The notes: generated by a model not told the origin, from the sequence alone. A stretch of DNA of 33,826 nt from Deltaproteobacteria bacterium (GCA_031264185.1 JAISEL010000063.1:1-33826), one strand, 5' to 3'. Positions 18,049-27,114 are shown, numbered from the stretch's first letter. Program-made: numbers and translations.

Positions 18049-18093
18049 AAAGCCGGTCCATGGCCTCTGACGAGGATTTACGGACCGGCTTTT
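18049..18093 (+). terminator. Terminator of the VIT/vWA gene
   Basis: The arm AAAGCCGGTCC (18049-18059) pairs perfectly with GGACCGGCTTT (18082-18092), giving 11 base pairs around a 22-base loop, with T's at the end. It sits 48 bases after the stop codon. Confidence 0.7.
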
Positions 18094-18699
18094 CAGGGCA
18101 CTGCCTTTCAAATGCCTCAAAGGTTTCCTTTTAAGGTCCATCAAAATTTTGCCTGAAAAATGTCTCGAAGGCTGTCTGAGGCTCAAGATATCCTTATGCT
18201 GCTGTATGCCGGCAAATCTGACAGCTAAAGCGCTTCGGCGCTACCGCAAAGTATCGCGGGATTGGGCATGTTCTCCGTTTTGCGGCCGGAAACGGACGAA
18301 GGTGACGTTTGCGGACAATGTCGGGCCGGCTTTTTGGGATGATTTTTGGATCTTGGACATTTTATGCTGATGGAGAGAGGTTAACCGGTCAGCCTGGCTT
18401 CTGCCGGCCTGTCCTTCAGCGCGGAAGGAAAAAACAGTCTTATGTTCAACGAAAGGCGCATAGCTGATATAATTCAGCGGAGGCAGTCCGGCCTGCCGGC
18501 CAGTGCTGCGGGGGGACATCGGGCTGCAGTTTCGGCAGGCAGGCTGCGGAAAGATTTCAGTTAAATCTTGAATAGGCCATTTTCCGTGAATGCTTTAAAG
18601 CTCAAATAATTCAAGCCGCCGAAGAACATCGCCGGATTTCCAGGTCGGCCGGGACGAATAAAATGCCGGAAAAAAGGCCGGAAAAGGCGTCAGTTCTTC
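18094..18699. other. 606-bp stretch without a supported gene
   Basis: Open frames at 18149-18370 (plus) and 18241-18519 (minus) overlap each other on opposite strands. Both lack ribosome binding sites and known domains. The plus-strand frame contains a CSPFCGRK pattern that superficially suggests a zinc ribbon, but nothing around it supports that. It separates the convergent VIT/vWA gene and mutS2. Confidence 0.45.
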
Positions 18700-21066
18700 T
18701 CAGTCCAGTTCGACGGTGGTTATGCCCTGACCGCCGGGCACGTCATTCGGATGGAAGAACTCCCGGACTTTGGGATGGGTTTTCAGATGTTCGGCAATAC
18801 CGCGCCTCAGCCGGCCTGTACCTAAGCCGTGAATAATGGTCAGCCGGCTCTGGCCCCGGATTAAAGCCCGATCTATTTCCCGGTCAATGACCACGGTGGC
18901 CTCGGCCACCGTCTGGCCCAGTAAATTGAGAGATAAGCCCTTTTCATCATCCTGGGCGACCGTAAACGTAACACGGGTCCGGGGAACGTGGCTTTTCTCC
19001 TTGGGAGGATAGAGTTCGGACAGGCAGGCTTTAATTGACAAGCCGCCGGCCTCAATTAAGGCTTCATTTTTTTCCGGGTTAACGGATTTAACGGTCCCAG
19101 AACAGCCCAGTTTCAGGACCAGAACCGAATCCCCCGGTTTAACGTCCTCTATAGGCATGGCCGGCTTTTCTTCAATAAGAACAGGCCTTACATCTGCCAG
19201 CCTTTGAGCTGATTCGGCTGCTTTTAAATTAACGGCTGCCGGATCGGGCCGGAGCCCCTCTTTCAGCTCTTTTTGGATCTGCTCTTTAAGGTCGGCTAAC
19301 TCCCGGCGGTGGCGGGCCAGAGCGGATTTAATATCTTTATCCTGTTCTATTGATTTTCTTTTTAAGGCCTCGGTTTCTTTAGTCAGTTTCGCTCTGGTCT
19401 CCGATTCGGTAACAGCCAAAGATCTCCTGACTCTGGCCAGCTCGGTTCTTTCTTCAAATAAAGCCGCCCGCTCGTCTTCCAGTCTTTGTAAAAGAGCTAT
19501 AGCCTCTTTCTGGCCGTCCTCCAGATAATTTTCGGCTCTGGCTACGAGTTCTTCCGGCAGACCTAGTCTTCTGGCCATAGCCAATCCGCCAGAGAAGCCG
19601 GGACTGCCGTAGGCTAATCCATAGACCGGCCTGCCGTCCCTTGAAGATTTGACAGCCACCGGGATAACCCCGTCGGTTAAAGCGGCCCAGCTTTTAAGCA
19701 GATGAAAATGGGTGGCGGCCAGACAAAGAGCCCCGCTTAAACGGAGTTTTTCCAGAACAGCCAGGCCTAAGGCCGCCCCTTCGGCCGGATCAGTTCCTCC
19801 GCCGATTTCGTCCAATAAGATGACAACTCCCGGCCTGGCCTCTTTTAAGACTTGCCCGATGGCCCGGACATGGCCGGAGAACGTTGACAGATCGGCCGTC
19901 AGATCCTGGCCGTCTCCCATGATGGCCAGGATATCCTCGGGAAAATCAAGTCTGGAGCCGTTCTGGGCCGGTATGGGCAATCCTGAGCAGGCCAAAGCTA
20001 AATTCAGGCCCAGAGTTTTTAAGGCCACTGTTTTGCCGCCTGTATTTAAGCCGGAAATTACCAGCATGGGAGAGGCGGGGGAGACAGTCAGATCCAAAGG
20101 CACCATGTTCCGGCCCTGGTCCCTCAGCCTTTTTTCTAAAATTGGGTGGCGAAGTTCCCTCAGGTCAAACCCTTCCCCCGGACAGTATTCCGGGGTTACA
20201 GCCCGCCAGTCTCTGGCCAGGCGGGCCTGGGCCATGATCAAATCCAGCTTGGTTAAGCTTGAAACCGCCAGAAGCAAGTCCTCGGAATGGGCCCGGCAGC
20301 GGGCGGAGAGACTTTCTAAAATCCGGCGGATTTCCTCTTTTTCCCGGTTGCGGAGATAGGCCAGCCGGTTATTGTCTTCCACAGTCTCCATGGGTTCCAA
20401 ATAGGCCGTAGCTCCGCTTTTGGACCAGTCGTGGACCATCCCGCGGGATCGTCCGGCGGCTCCGGCTCTGACCGGAACGACAAATCTGCCGCCTCGGGTG
20501 GTGACTATTTCATCTCTGATTAATGGCTTAAATTCTTCCGAACGCATCAGTTCCGTCAGCTTCAGCGTCAAGCTGGAACGGGCCTGGGACTGCTCCTGGC
20601 GGAGACTGAACAGAAGAGGACTGGCGGAATCTAAAATTTCGCCTTCCGGACCGATACTTTTTTCCAGGTCTTCCACTAAAGGCGAGAAGGGATTTAATTC
20701 TCCGGCCAGGGTCGAAAGAAGGGGAGCCGATTCAGGGTAGGGTTTAAAATACTCCAGAGTTCTCCGGCTGACGGCCGCTACTTGGCTTATGATTAAAAGA
20801 TCCGTCGGCTCAAGTAAGGCGCGTTCCGGGGCCAGCTCTTTAATTAAAGGGGTCAGATCGACCAGCTCGTGAAAAGAAGGGCTTTGAGTCTCGTCTAAAA
20901 TGGCCCGGGCTTCTTTTATTTTAGCCCAGGAATTTAAGATCTCAGGAGCCGTTAAATCCGGAGTAAGAGACTGACCGGCTAAAGCCCCGGGTTCGGAATG
21001 GGCTTCCTCGGCCAGAATTTTCAAAACACTGTCGTAGTCTAAAATTTCCAGGGCCGATAAATTCAT
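18700..21066 (-). CDS. mutS2: MutS2-family ATPase with altered Smr domain
   Basis: The 788-residue length fits MutS2, a MutS relative tied to suppression of recombination and to ribosome rescue. The N-terminal core and clamp (1-320) precede the ATPase: Walker A GLNTGGKT (~338-345) and Walker B VILLDEIGGGTDP (~415-427) with AALGLAVLEKL. A long coiled coil follows (~520-610, ERAALFEERTELARVRRSLA and on). Next comes a KOW-like barrel (IEDVKPGDSVLVLKLGCSG) and a C-terminal Smr domain (~705-788) with IIHGLGTGRLRRGI and the end GGQGITTVELD. In place of the usual LDLRG at the start of Smr, this protein reads LNLLG (codons AAT and CTG at about 18925-18935), so the Asp and Arg tied to nuclease activity are gone. 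The start ATG is four bases after the hisA stop. Confidence 0.93.
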   Translation of the reverse strand: MNLSALEILDYDSVLKILAEEAHSEPGALAGQSLTPDLTAPEILNSWAKIKEARAILDETQSPSFHELVDLTPLIKELAPERALLEPTDLLIISQVAAVSRRTLEYFKPYPESAPLLSTLAGELNPFSPLVEDLEKSIGPEGEILDSASPLLFSLRQEQSQARSSLTLKLTELMRSEEFKPLIRDEIVTTRGGRFVVPVRAGAAGRSRGMVHDWSKSGATAYLEPMETVEDNNRLAYLRNREKEEIRRILESLSARCRAHSEDLLLAVSSLTKLDLIMAQARLARDWRAVTPEYCPGEGFDLRELRHPILEKRLRDQGRNMVPLDLTVSPASPMLVISGLNTGGKTVALKTLGLNLALACSGLPIPAQNGSRLDFPEDILAIMGDGQDLTADLSTFSGHVRAIGQVLKEARPGVVILLDEIGGGTDPAEGAALGLAVLEKLRLSGALCLAATHFHLLKSWAALTDGVIPVAVKSSRDGRPVYGLAYGSPGFSGGLAMARRLGLPEELVARAENYLEDGQKEAIALLQRLEDERAALFEERTELARVRRSLAVTESETRAKLTKETEALKRKSIEQDKDIKSALARHRRELADLKEQIQKELKEGLRPDPAAVNLKAAESAQRLADVRPVLIEEKPAMPIEDVKPGDSVLVLKLGCSGTVKSVNPEKNEALIEAGGLSIKACLSELYPPKEKSHVPRTRVTFTVAQDDEKGLSLNLLGQTVAEATVVIDREIDRALIRGQSRLTIIHGLGTGRLRRGIAEHLKTHPKVREFFHPNDVPGGQGITTVELD

Positions 21067-21070
21067 AAAT

Positions 21071-21802
21071 TCAGCCGAAAATCTCCCGGGCCATGGCCAG
21101 AGTCAGGGTTTTTTCGTAAACCGCCCGACCGGATATGGCTCCGATAATGCCCGGAGCCTTTAAGTTTTTAATGGCCAAAAGATCGTCCGGTCCGGACACT
21201 CCGCCGGCTATCAAAGTCGGCAGCTCCGAAACTTCGGCCACCCGGGCGGCTAATTCCAGATTCGGACCGGCTTGGGTGCCGTCTCTTTCTACGTCCGTAT
21301 GAATAACCAGACTTATCCCCAGTTCTTTTAAGCCGGCTGCAGCGGTCAGGACATCCTGGCCGCCGTCTTGAAGCCAGCCCCGGATCTTTAGCTTATGGCC
21401 CGCCGAATCAAGAGAGGCGGCTATCCTGCCCGGATAGAGTTTGGCGGCCTCCCGGACCATTTCCGGTTCTTCACAGACCGCCGTGCCTAAGATAAGACGA
21501 TCTAAGCCGGCCTCCAGCCAGATTTTAATGTCTTTCAACGTCCTAATTCCGCCGCCTAACTCATATTTGGCCGGTACGGACTTAACAATGGCGATAATGG
21601 CGTCCCGGTTGGCTTCATTATTGCCTATAGAGCCGTCTAAATTGACCAGATGGATCCACTCGGCCCCCTGAGCGCGGAAATATTGGGCCATTGCCACGGG
21701 ATCCGTACCGTAGACAGTTTCGTCTTCAAAACGGCCTCGGGTTAAGCGGACGCAGCGGCCCTGCTTTAAATCAATCGCCGGAAGGAGTGTCAGACGGTTC
21801 AC
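21071..21802 (-). CDS. hisA: HisA, ProFAR isomerase (histidine biosynthesis)
   Basis: HisA converts ProFAR to PRFAR in histidine synthesis and is a cytosolic (beta/alpha)8 barrel. I start it at GTG 21802, where GTGA overlaps the hisB stop and GGAG lies just upstream. A longer frame to 21892 would run inside hisB. The resulting 243 residues are the usual length. Motifs are LLPAIDLKQGRCVRL (catalytic Asp early), GGIRTLKDI, the second catalytic Asp in ASLDSAGHKLKIRGW, TDVERDGTQAGPN, IAGGVSGPDDL and IIGAISGRAVYE. The two phosphate-binding glycine loops are intact. It is translationally coupled to hisB, and mutS2 follows four bases later. The other his genes (hisF, hisH, hisI, hisG, hisD) are not here. 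Confidence 0.95.
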   Translation of the reverse strand: MNRLTLLPAIDLKQGRCVRLTRGRFEDETVYGTDPVAMAQYFRAQGAEWIHLVNLDGSIGNNEANRDAIIAIVKSVPAKYELGGGIRTLKDIKIWLEAGLDRLILGTAVCEEPEMVREAAKLYPGRIAASLDSAGHKLKIRGWLQDGGQDVLTAAAGLKELGISLVIHTDVERDGTQAGPNLELAARVAEVSELPTLIAGGVSGPDDLLAIKNLKAPGIIGAISGRAVYEKTLTLAMAREIFG

Positions 21803-22395
21803 AGGACTCCCTTGGTGGAAAAGACGCCGCCCTGACGGGGAGCCAGAGCTTTCCTGGCCGCCAAGCCTACAGCTTTGAACAACGCTTCGCATAAGTGGTG
21901 GCTGTTGCGCCCGTGCCTTAAAATGACATGCAGAGTCCAGCCGGCTTTCTGGGTCAGGGCCCGGAAGAATTCTTCCACCAGATAAAGATCAAACTGCCCG
22001 GTCACAGTCTGAGGCCAGGCCCCCTCAAGCCGGAAGTAGGGCCGGTTGCTGATATCCAAAGCCGCTTCGGCCAAAGATTCGTCCATCGGGACAAGACTGT
22101 GGCCGAACCTTCTATGACCGGAGAAGTCGCCTAAGGAGACGGACAGCATCTGCCCCAAAACCAGGCCGGTGTCTTCTACGGTATGATGGTCGTCCACGTG
22201 CCGGTCGCCGGTAACGGTCAGCTTCAGTCCCCAGCCGGCGTAAACAGCCAAAGTATTGAGCATATGAAGGAAAAACCCCGGGCTGCCCTCCAGTTTAATC
22301 GGGCCCCCGTCCAAGTTTAAGCGCCCTTCAATGGTGGTCTCCAAGGTAACCCGGTTTAATTGAGCCTCTCGGGGAGGTGTCTGGGGCTTAGGCAT
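21799..22395 (-). CDS. hisB: HisB, imidazoleglycerol-phosphate dehydratase
   Basis: The 198-residue monofunctional IGPD catalyses dehydration of imidazole glycerol phosphate and works as a metal-dependent oligomer. Key ligands are visible: DDHHTVED (about 69-76) and NSHHLCEA (about 166-173), with GHSLVPMDESLAEAALDISNRPYF between them. The usual GFLDHML loop reads GFFLHML here. The histidine is kept but the neighbouring LD is changed, which is a mild oddity. Its ATG overlaps the ilvH stop by one base (TGATG) and its own stop overlaps the hisA GTG, so translation of the three is probably coupled. There is no fused phosphatase domain, unlike the enterobacterial HisB. Confidence 0.95.
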   Translation of the reverse strand: MPKPQTPPREAQLNRVTLETTIEGRLNLDGGPIKLEGSPGFFLHMLNTLAVYAGWGLKLTVTGDRHVDDHHTVEDTGLVLGQMLSVSLGDFSGHRRFGHSLVPMDESLAEAALDISNRPYFRLEGAWPQTVTGQFDLYLVEEFFRALTQKAGWTLHVILRHGRNSHHLCEALFKAVGLAARKALAPRQGGVFSTKGVL

Positions 22396-22895
22396 CAGGA
22401 CTCCTGGCGGACGGTATTTTGCCGGCGGGGCAAAGCCACCAGACCGGTGCGGGCTATGGCGATGATGGTAAAGGGAGTCAGGGCGGCCACCACCGTATCC
22501 ACATCACGGGCCGAGCCGGCTACCTGGACGGTGACCCGATCAGCCAAGATGTCAATTAGCCGGAAGCCCATTAAACTGGCCAGACTGACAATCCTGTTCC
22601 GGCGTCCCGGACCGGCCTGGATGGTGATGATGGCCAGCTCGCCGGTCAGAGCGTCCTCGTAGTCCAGAATTTCCACGGAGATGACGTCAATAAGCTTCTG
22701 GAACTGCTTTACGACCTGTTCGACCGTTGCCGTATCCCCGGCCACCACGAGAGTAATGCGGGTTATGCTGTGATCCTCGGTGGGGCCGGCGGCAATGGAT
22801 TCCACATTATAGCCCCGGCGGGTAACTAAACCGGCGACATGGGACAGAACCCCTGGGCGGTTATGACATAAGATGGTGATGAGATTTTTTTTCAT
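22395..22895 (-). CDS. ilvH: IlvH, acetolactate synthase regulatory (small) subunit
   Basis: The 166-residue protein is the regulatory partner of acetolactate synthase, first step of valine/leucine/isoleucine synthesis. Residues ~2-77 form an ACT domain (NLITILCHNRPGVLSHVAGL, GYNVESIAAGPTED, ITRITLVVAGD) that usually binds valine for feedback control. The C-terminal half (LAIITIQAGPGRRNRI, then DILADRVTVQVAGS) is the second small-subunit domain. It heads the ilvH-hisB-hisA-mutS2 unit. Its catalytic partner ilvB (31959-33704) lies 9 kb upstream on the same strand; in many bacteria the two genes are adjacent. ATG 22895 lacks a strong ribosome binding site. Confidence 0.92.
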   Translation of the reverse strand: MKKNLITILCHNRPGVLSHVAGLVTRRGYNVESIAAGPTEDHSITRITLVVAGDTATVEQVVKQFQKLIDVISVEILDYEDALTGELAIITIQAGPGRRNRIVSLASLMGFRLIDILADRVTVQVAGSARDVDTVVAALTPFTIIAIARTGLVALPRRQNTVRQES

Positions 22896-23477
22896 GCGCC
22901 ATTACAGAAGGCCGAATTAGCCTTGGGGAAAATATAGCTGACCAAAAAATATGATGTTCGGCCCGGCCGAAATGCCGAAGCCAGAAACAGGGTGATTTTA
23001 TCATATTTACAGGTTACTTAGAAGAGTTGAGGTTGAAATAGCTGACAGTTTCTGAGCCCCAAAAGCCAAAAACTACGGGGCATTATATCTTCACCCCTGG
23101 TAAAATGAGAATTTTCGGCGGGGCAGCGGAGTTATATAGCTTAAGGTTTCTCGCCTGATCGGAGAACTGGGGAACGCAAGGTTAAAAGTTAAAAAATCCG
23201 TTCGGGCTGCCTGTTCCGGCAATGAAGGGCAGTAATTTATTGCTTGTTAGACAATTAAATAAAACAATTTAATGAAAAATAGCATCTTAATTGTTCTATT
23301 GTGCGGTAAACAATTTTAGGCATAATAAATATATTGTGCCCAAGTTAGTAATCGTTCCAGGATACAGCAGCTTCCAAAAGCTTATTGAGGTCCGGCGACG
23401 GCTGGGGAGACCGGTGCCAGCTTTTATATTTTACAGGTTTTGAATTTTTGAAGGTTCCGCCCCTAAAAGCCTTTAGT
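22896..23477. other. Leader and wasteland upstream of ilvH
   Basis: This region contains no gene. At about 23289-23316 a 7-bp inverted repeat, AATTGTT/AACAATT, is set in AT-rich DNA; it could be an operator or the remains of the ilvH promoter region. No clear TTGACA/TATAAT pair faces ilvH. Confidence 0.45.
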
Positions 23478-23791
23478 TTAAACCTTCCTGACAAAATAAT
23501 GAGACTGCCCCGGCTTTTTCGCCAATGTCCAATTGTCCGCTTCCGCAAAGACGGCTAGGACACCACACTGCCTGATATGACTAAAGCGGTTTTATATATT
23601 TTACTGCCCTGACCCTGAAATTTCAGGGCATATTTTCTGTCCTCCACCTGCTTCATGGCCGCTGTGAGGGCTTCTTCCATACCCTCCCGGATTTTTTCGT
23701 CCGTCAGATCCCTGTCCTTGCCGTCTTTATCCTTAACCGCAGCCCTGACGAATTTCAGCTCAATGACGTAACCGTTTCCGTCTCTTGCCAT
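23478..23791 (-). pseudogene. C-terminal fragment of a DUF1703-type PD-(D/E)XK protein
   Basis: Only the nuclease-like tail of the AAA-ATPase-like/DUF1703 family remains. The first frame gives GNGYVIELKFVRAA (the ExK core), then ALTAAMKQVEDRKYALKFQG and KIYKTALVISG. A frameshift near 23570 then moves the reading to VLAVFAEADNWTLAKKPG, ending at TAA 23478-23480. The ATPase part (about 400 residues) is missing. The family resemblance is to the tail of the pseudogene at 13305-14948, but the sequence differs, so it is a separate copy. Confidence 0.75.
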
Positions 23792-25289
23792 TAATCGGAG
23801 TGTCTAAAAATAGGCTATCCCGACTGGTATTTTTTTCACACCTGTCCAAGAAAAAAATAACGTAAAAGCAATGGGTTATAAGAAATTGCAATTTTGCAAT
23901 ACGAGAGCAATACAAGTGCAATGCTATAATTATATTATAAAGATTAACTGATGTTATTAAAGGACGTTCTGGTGAAAATTACATCAGAAATTTCCTTGTT
24001 TTCTTTTGATTTTTAAAAATGCAATCTATAAAACCAGGTTTCCGCAGGAGACTTCATTTTTCCGCTTTTTTTTGCGGGCCGATCGCCGCAGCCGTTCAAC
24101 CTGCAAGAGCTAGGCAGTGGATTTTTTTTGGACAGCTGGTCTCATACGCGTAAAGGGGGGTTAGGATTTCAAACCGCCATTTTTGACGGTTAAGTGGGAG
24201 CTGTTATCAAGGAGTTACGGCGATTGACTTAGCTTTTTGAAATTTTCTTGGACGTTTATATTATTAACGGTTACCGTCATTCCAGTTCAAATAAGCGGAC
24301 CGGGGAATATGTCCATATAATTAATGTCATAAAATTATAAATTATTTCCATCAAAGTATACAACAACCTGGGCGCCGGCGCCGATAGATTTGTAAATTAT
24401 TTATACGTAAAAACAGGTTTCAAACAAGTTTTTAAACATTTATTGGCCTCCTTCAGCCATGGGAGATCAAATCGCCGAAACACCGCATTTATTCCAAAAA
24501 CTAGGTGATTTTTCGGCGTTTTCTGATCACACCTGGATCATCGGTCAGCCTGTAAGCTTAAATCGGCAAAAGGCGGATAAATTTTCCCTGCTGAACCGCA
24601 GCTGATCAGACGGCAGTTTTTCAATTTAGGTTTTCCGGAAGGTCTGGCCGGTGTAAACAAGCCGGATACTTTTTTTCTTTAAAATCCGTTTCGGCTTTGA
24701 GCCAGACTGCTGAAGGGCGGCATACGGTTTTGGGGGCTGCTCCGTTTTGCAGCCGCCGGAACAGGTTTTCTCTTCAAGAGAGCCAGAAACAATCTCTCAA
24801 AGTGAAAGCCTCTCTAAATGCCTGAATTTACGAAGAGGATGGCCTTTTTCGGCTTCCAATTATTCGTGCGTTAATCAATGCCGGCATTTTTTCCGGACTT
24901 AAAAGGGTGCGGGCAGGTTGGCTCAGGACAGACGGAATCGGTTATAAAGCCGCAATTTTTTAGGAAGCCAATAGTGAGCGAAGACTGGCTTACGAAAAGG
25001 ACATCATTTTGAGGGCTGCTTGCCGGGGTTGGAGGCAATTGGCTCTATATTTTGAAGGAGTGAGCGCTAATTAATTCGCTTCTCTCTGAGAAATTTCAGG
25101 ATTTTAAAAAGGTGTATTTTGCTTCGGCCCGGTTTGATAAGGTTTCGGTGCTGACTGCCTCAGTACGCAGAATGACTCATAAAATACTTCCGGTCGGTTC
25201 TGTTATCTGGCTGTTATAAGCCCCATTGGTGTTCAGGGGACTATTTTCGGCAGCCCGCCGAGCGGATGGTCAGACCATATACTTTTTAG
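23792..25289. other. 1.5-kb gene-free region with repeat copy B
   Basis: No intact gene is present. The first ~600 bases are AT-rich and unremarkable. About 24425-25068 is copy B of the degenerate repeat. The remaining ~220 bases lead into the next pseudogene. Confidence 0.55.
24425..25068. repeat. Degenerate repeat copy B (pairs with 451-1078)
   Basis: This is the same-orientation partner of copy A; see that entry for shared blocks. Here the blocks are CAAGTTTTTAAA at the left, TGATTTTTCGGCGTTTT, CAGACTGCTGAAGG, CCGGAACAGGTTTTCTCTTC and GCGAAGACTGGCT at the right. Stops occur in all frames. No terminal inverted repeats or target duplications can be made out at either end. Confidence 0.7.
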
Positions 25290-25779
25290 TCTCCTTCAGT
25301 ATTTCTTCTTTTCAAGGCTTTTTAAAGTCTCAGTCAAAAAACACCAGCCGGTCTTAGGCAGCTCCGATTTTATCCAGGTACCCGGAAAGCTGTTCCATTT
25401 TTTTTCAAGAGTCATGTGGTTTTTGATCTTTAGTTTCACCGGGTAGTGCCGTCCCAGTAAACTGATGCATGTATCTGACCTTGAACCGCCAAAAGCGAAT
25501 ATTCGCTGGGCAAAACCGGCTTGGCCGTGGCTCCTCAGTAATGGCTGTAATAAGACAGGCGTCCCCTTTGGCAAGAAAAAAGTGTTCCTGTTTTTGAAAT
25601 CGTGAACTTTTACTGAAAAATCCAATTAAGTTAACCAGTTTTCCATCATAATCAGCAGAATTTATGTTAATGTCAGTTTGGGCTTGTCTGTGACAATTGC
25701 CAAGCCTGCCCGCCGACCTCTTTACCTGAGTTTGGAACATAATATCTGATCTTAAAATAGTGCTTTCGCTTAAAGACAC
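25290..25779 (-). pseudogene. Second C-terminal fragment of a PD-(D/E)XK/AAA-like protein
   Basis: Two overlapping minus frames piece together the nuclease tail typical of AAA-type ATPases with a C-terminal PD-(D/E)XK domain: GGSRSDTCISLLGRHYPVKL, then KIKNHMTLEK, then MEQLSGYLDKIGAA, RLVFFD, DFKKP and KEEIL. Between the last pieces lie three in-frame stops: TAA after GAA, then TGA where Arg (FFDxDF) and Trp (KPxKEEIL) are expected. The pattern 'QLxxYLDKxGxxxxxLVxFDR' is a known ending of that group. This is a different subfamily from the DUF1703 pieces. Only the last ~150 residues survive. Confidence 0.7.
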
Positions 25780-26010
25780 ACCCCATAATTCAGGGCCGGT
25801 TTACTGTTAGTCAATAAATTGCTACAATACTGGGGCTTGTGGTATTTTCGTCACTGCTGTGTTTTTTTCTGGTTGTTGACTTAGGCGGGTTCTGGACTTT
25901 AGGCCAAACAACCGGAGCTTTTACTAAAGATCAGTTTAGGGTGAATTTGTAACATTGATACTGGACAGGCGGCCTGAATTTATATCCGGTATTTGGTCTT
26001 TAGCTTTCTA

Positions 26011-27090
26011 ATGTTAAGGCAGAAGTGTGGTGTTAAGTTGAAAAACTTTATTAAGACCAATTTAAGAAGATATTTGGTTAAAAGCTGTCTTTTTTTCTTG
26101 ATTTTCGCTTTTTTTCCGCTCTCTGTTGGTCAGATAGCAGCCCAGACCGATCCAGAGAGTACGGTCGCCAAAGAACTGGGCCTTCAATTTGTTCTGATTG
26201 AGCCGGGCAGTTTTGTCATGGGGGCTGAACCGACTTTGGAGAAGTTTACCAGCTACGCCACTCCCAAGCATGAAGTGACCATATCCAAGCCATTTTATTT
26301 AGGTAAATTTGAGGTGACCCAGCAGCAGTGGACAGCGATCATGGGCCGCAATCCCAGCCGCTATAAAGGAGCCTCTAATCCGGTTGACTCTGTGTCCTGG
26401 GACAGGGCTCAGGAATTTGCCGACAAGCTGAATGAAAAAGAAGGCCGGACGATTTTCAGACTGCCGACCGAGGCCGAATGGGAATACGCAGCCCGGGCCG
26501 GAACCTCCACGGTCTATCCTTTTGGTAACCGGCCCAACTCCTTAGGTGATTACGCCTGGTTCAGCAACAATTCCGGGATGACGACCCATCCAGTTGGCCA
26601 GAAAAGACCCAACCCCTGGGGGCTTTATGACATGTTCGGCAATGTCCGGGAATGGACCGGCGACTGGATAGGCACTTATCCCGACGAACCGGTCACTGAT
26701 CCTAAAGGGCCGGATAAAGGCACGGATAAGGTGGCCAGGGGCGGGGCTTTTTCTTTTATTGATGTTAACTGTACATCGTCCAGGCGGGTCGGCTATCGGC
26801 CTGACTACAAGCAAAACTTCCACGGGCTCCGTCTGGTGATGATGCTGGAAGAAGAAAAGGCGCCGGTGCCTGAAGAGGGAATAGCCGCTGCTCCGCCGGA
26901 CAATGACAAGGCCCCCCGGACTACTGAGGCTGAAGAACCATCGGCCGCTCCGGCCGTTTCTCCGGAAGAGCCAAAAGATGTTTCTGAGCTTTCGGCGGCC
27001 GGACCGGCGTCTGCCGGTTCTGTCCCGGCTGAGGCGGCTCCCCCGGAATCCAGACCGTCCGTATCGTCTCCGGCAGCAGAAGGTTCTTAA
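26011..27090 (+). CDS. Secreted SUMF1/FGE-fold protein
   Basis: I use ATG 26011; the TTG at 25993 is less likely, and neither has a good ribosome binding site. The protein has 359 residues. A hydrophobic export signal (VKSCLFFLIFAFFPLSVGQIAAQ) is followed by a formylglycine-generating-enzyme-type domain: FVLIEPGSFVMGAE, KHEVTISKPFYLGKFEVTQQ, NPVDSVSWDRAQEF, FRLPTEAEWEYAARAGT, NPWGLYDMFGNVREWTGDW and ARGGAFSFIDVNCTSSRR, ending FHGLRLVMM. True FGEs carry two cysteines in GGSxxCHxxYC. Here the first is absent and one remains, so sulfatase activation is unlikely; many bacterial SUMF1-fold proteins act as binding or modifying proteins instead. The last ~85 residues are a low-complexity A/P/E/S tail. 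Confidence 0.85.
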   Translation: MLRQKCGVKLKNFIKTNLRRYLVKSCLFFLIFAFFPLSVGQIAAQTDPESTVAKELGLQFVLIEPGSFVMGAEPTLEKFTSYATPKHEVTISKPFYLGKFEVTQQQWTAIMGRNPSRYKGASNPVDSVSWDRAQEFADKLNEKEGRTIFRLPTEAEWEYAARAGTSTVYPFGNRPNSLGDYAWFSNNSGMTTHPVGQKRPNPWGLYDMFGNVREWTGDWIGTYPDEPVTDPKGPDKGTDKVARGGAFSFIDVNCTSSRRVGYRPDYKQNFHGLRLVMMLEEEKAPVPEEGIAAAPPDNDKAPRTTEAEEPSAAPAVSPEEPKDVSELSAAGPASAGSVPAEAAPPESRPSVSSPAAEGS

Positions 27091-27114
27091 GCCGGCCGGG
27101 ACCTGAAGGCCGGC
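27091..27114 (+). terminator. GC-rich hairpin at the end of the SUMF1-type gene
   Basis: GCCGGCC (27091-27097) pairs with GGCCGGC (27108-27114) across a 10-base loop, starting immediately after the stop codon, followed by AAAAGTTTTTAG. It likely acts with the next hairpin. Confidence 0.5.

Noticed and set aside
18241-18519. 92-codon minus-strand frame between the VIT/vWA gene and mutS2
   Set aside because: It has no ribosome binding site and no known family, and it overlaps an open frame on the other strand. Real coding cannot be argued from sequence alone.
19712-20359. 215-codon plus-strand frame opposite mutS2
   Set aside because: It is wholly antisense to the conserved MutS2 ATPase region, with a low-complexity R/S/P composition and no known domain.
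21802-21892. Longer hisA start at 21892
   Set aside because: It would add 30 residues with no HisA homology, read from inside hisB. The GTG overlapping the hisB stop with GGAG upstream gives the standard length.
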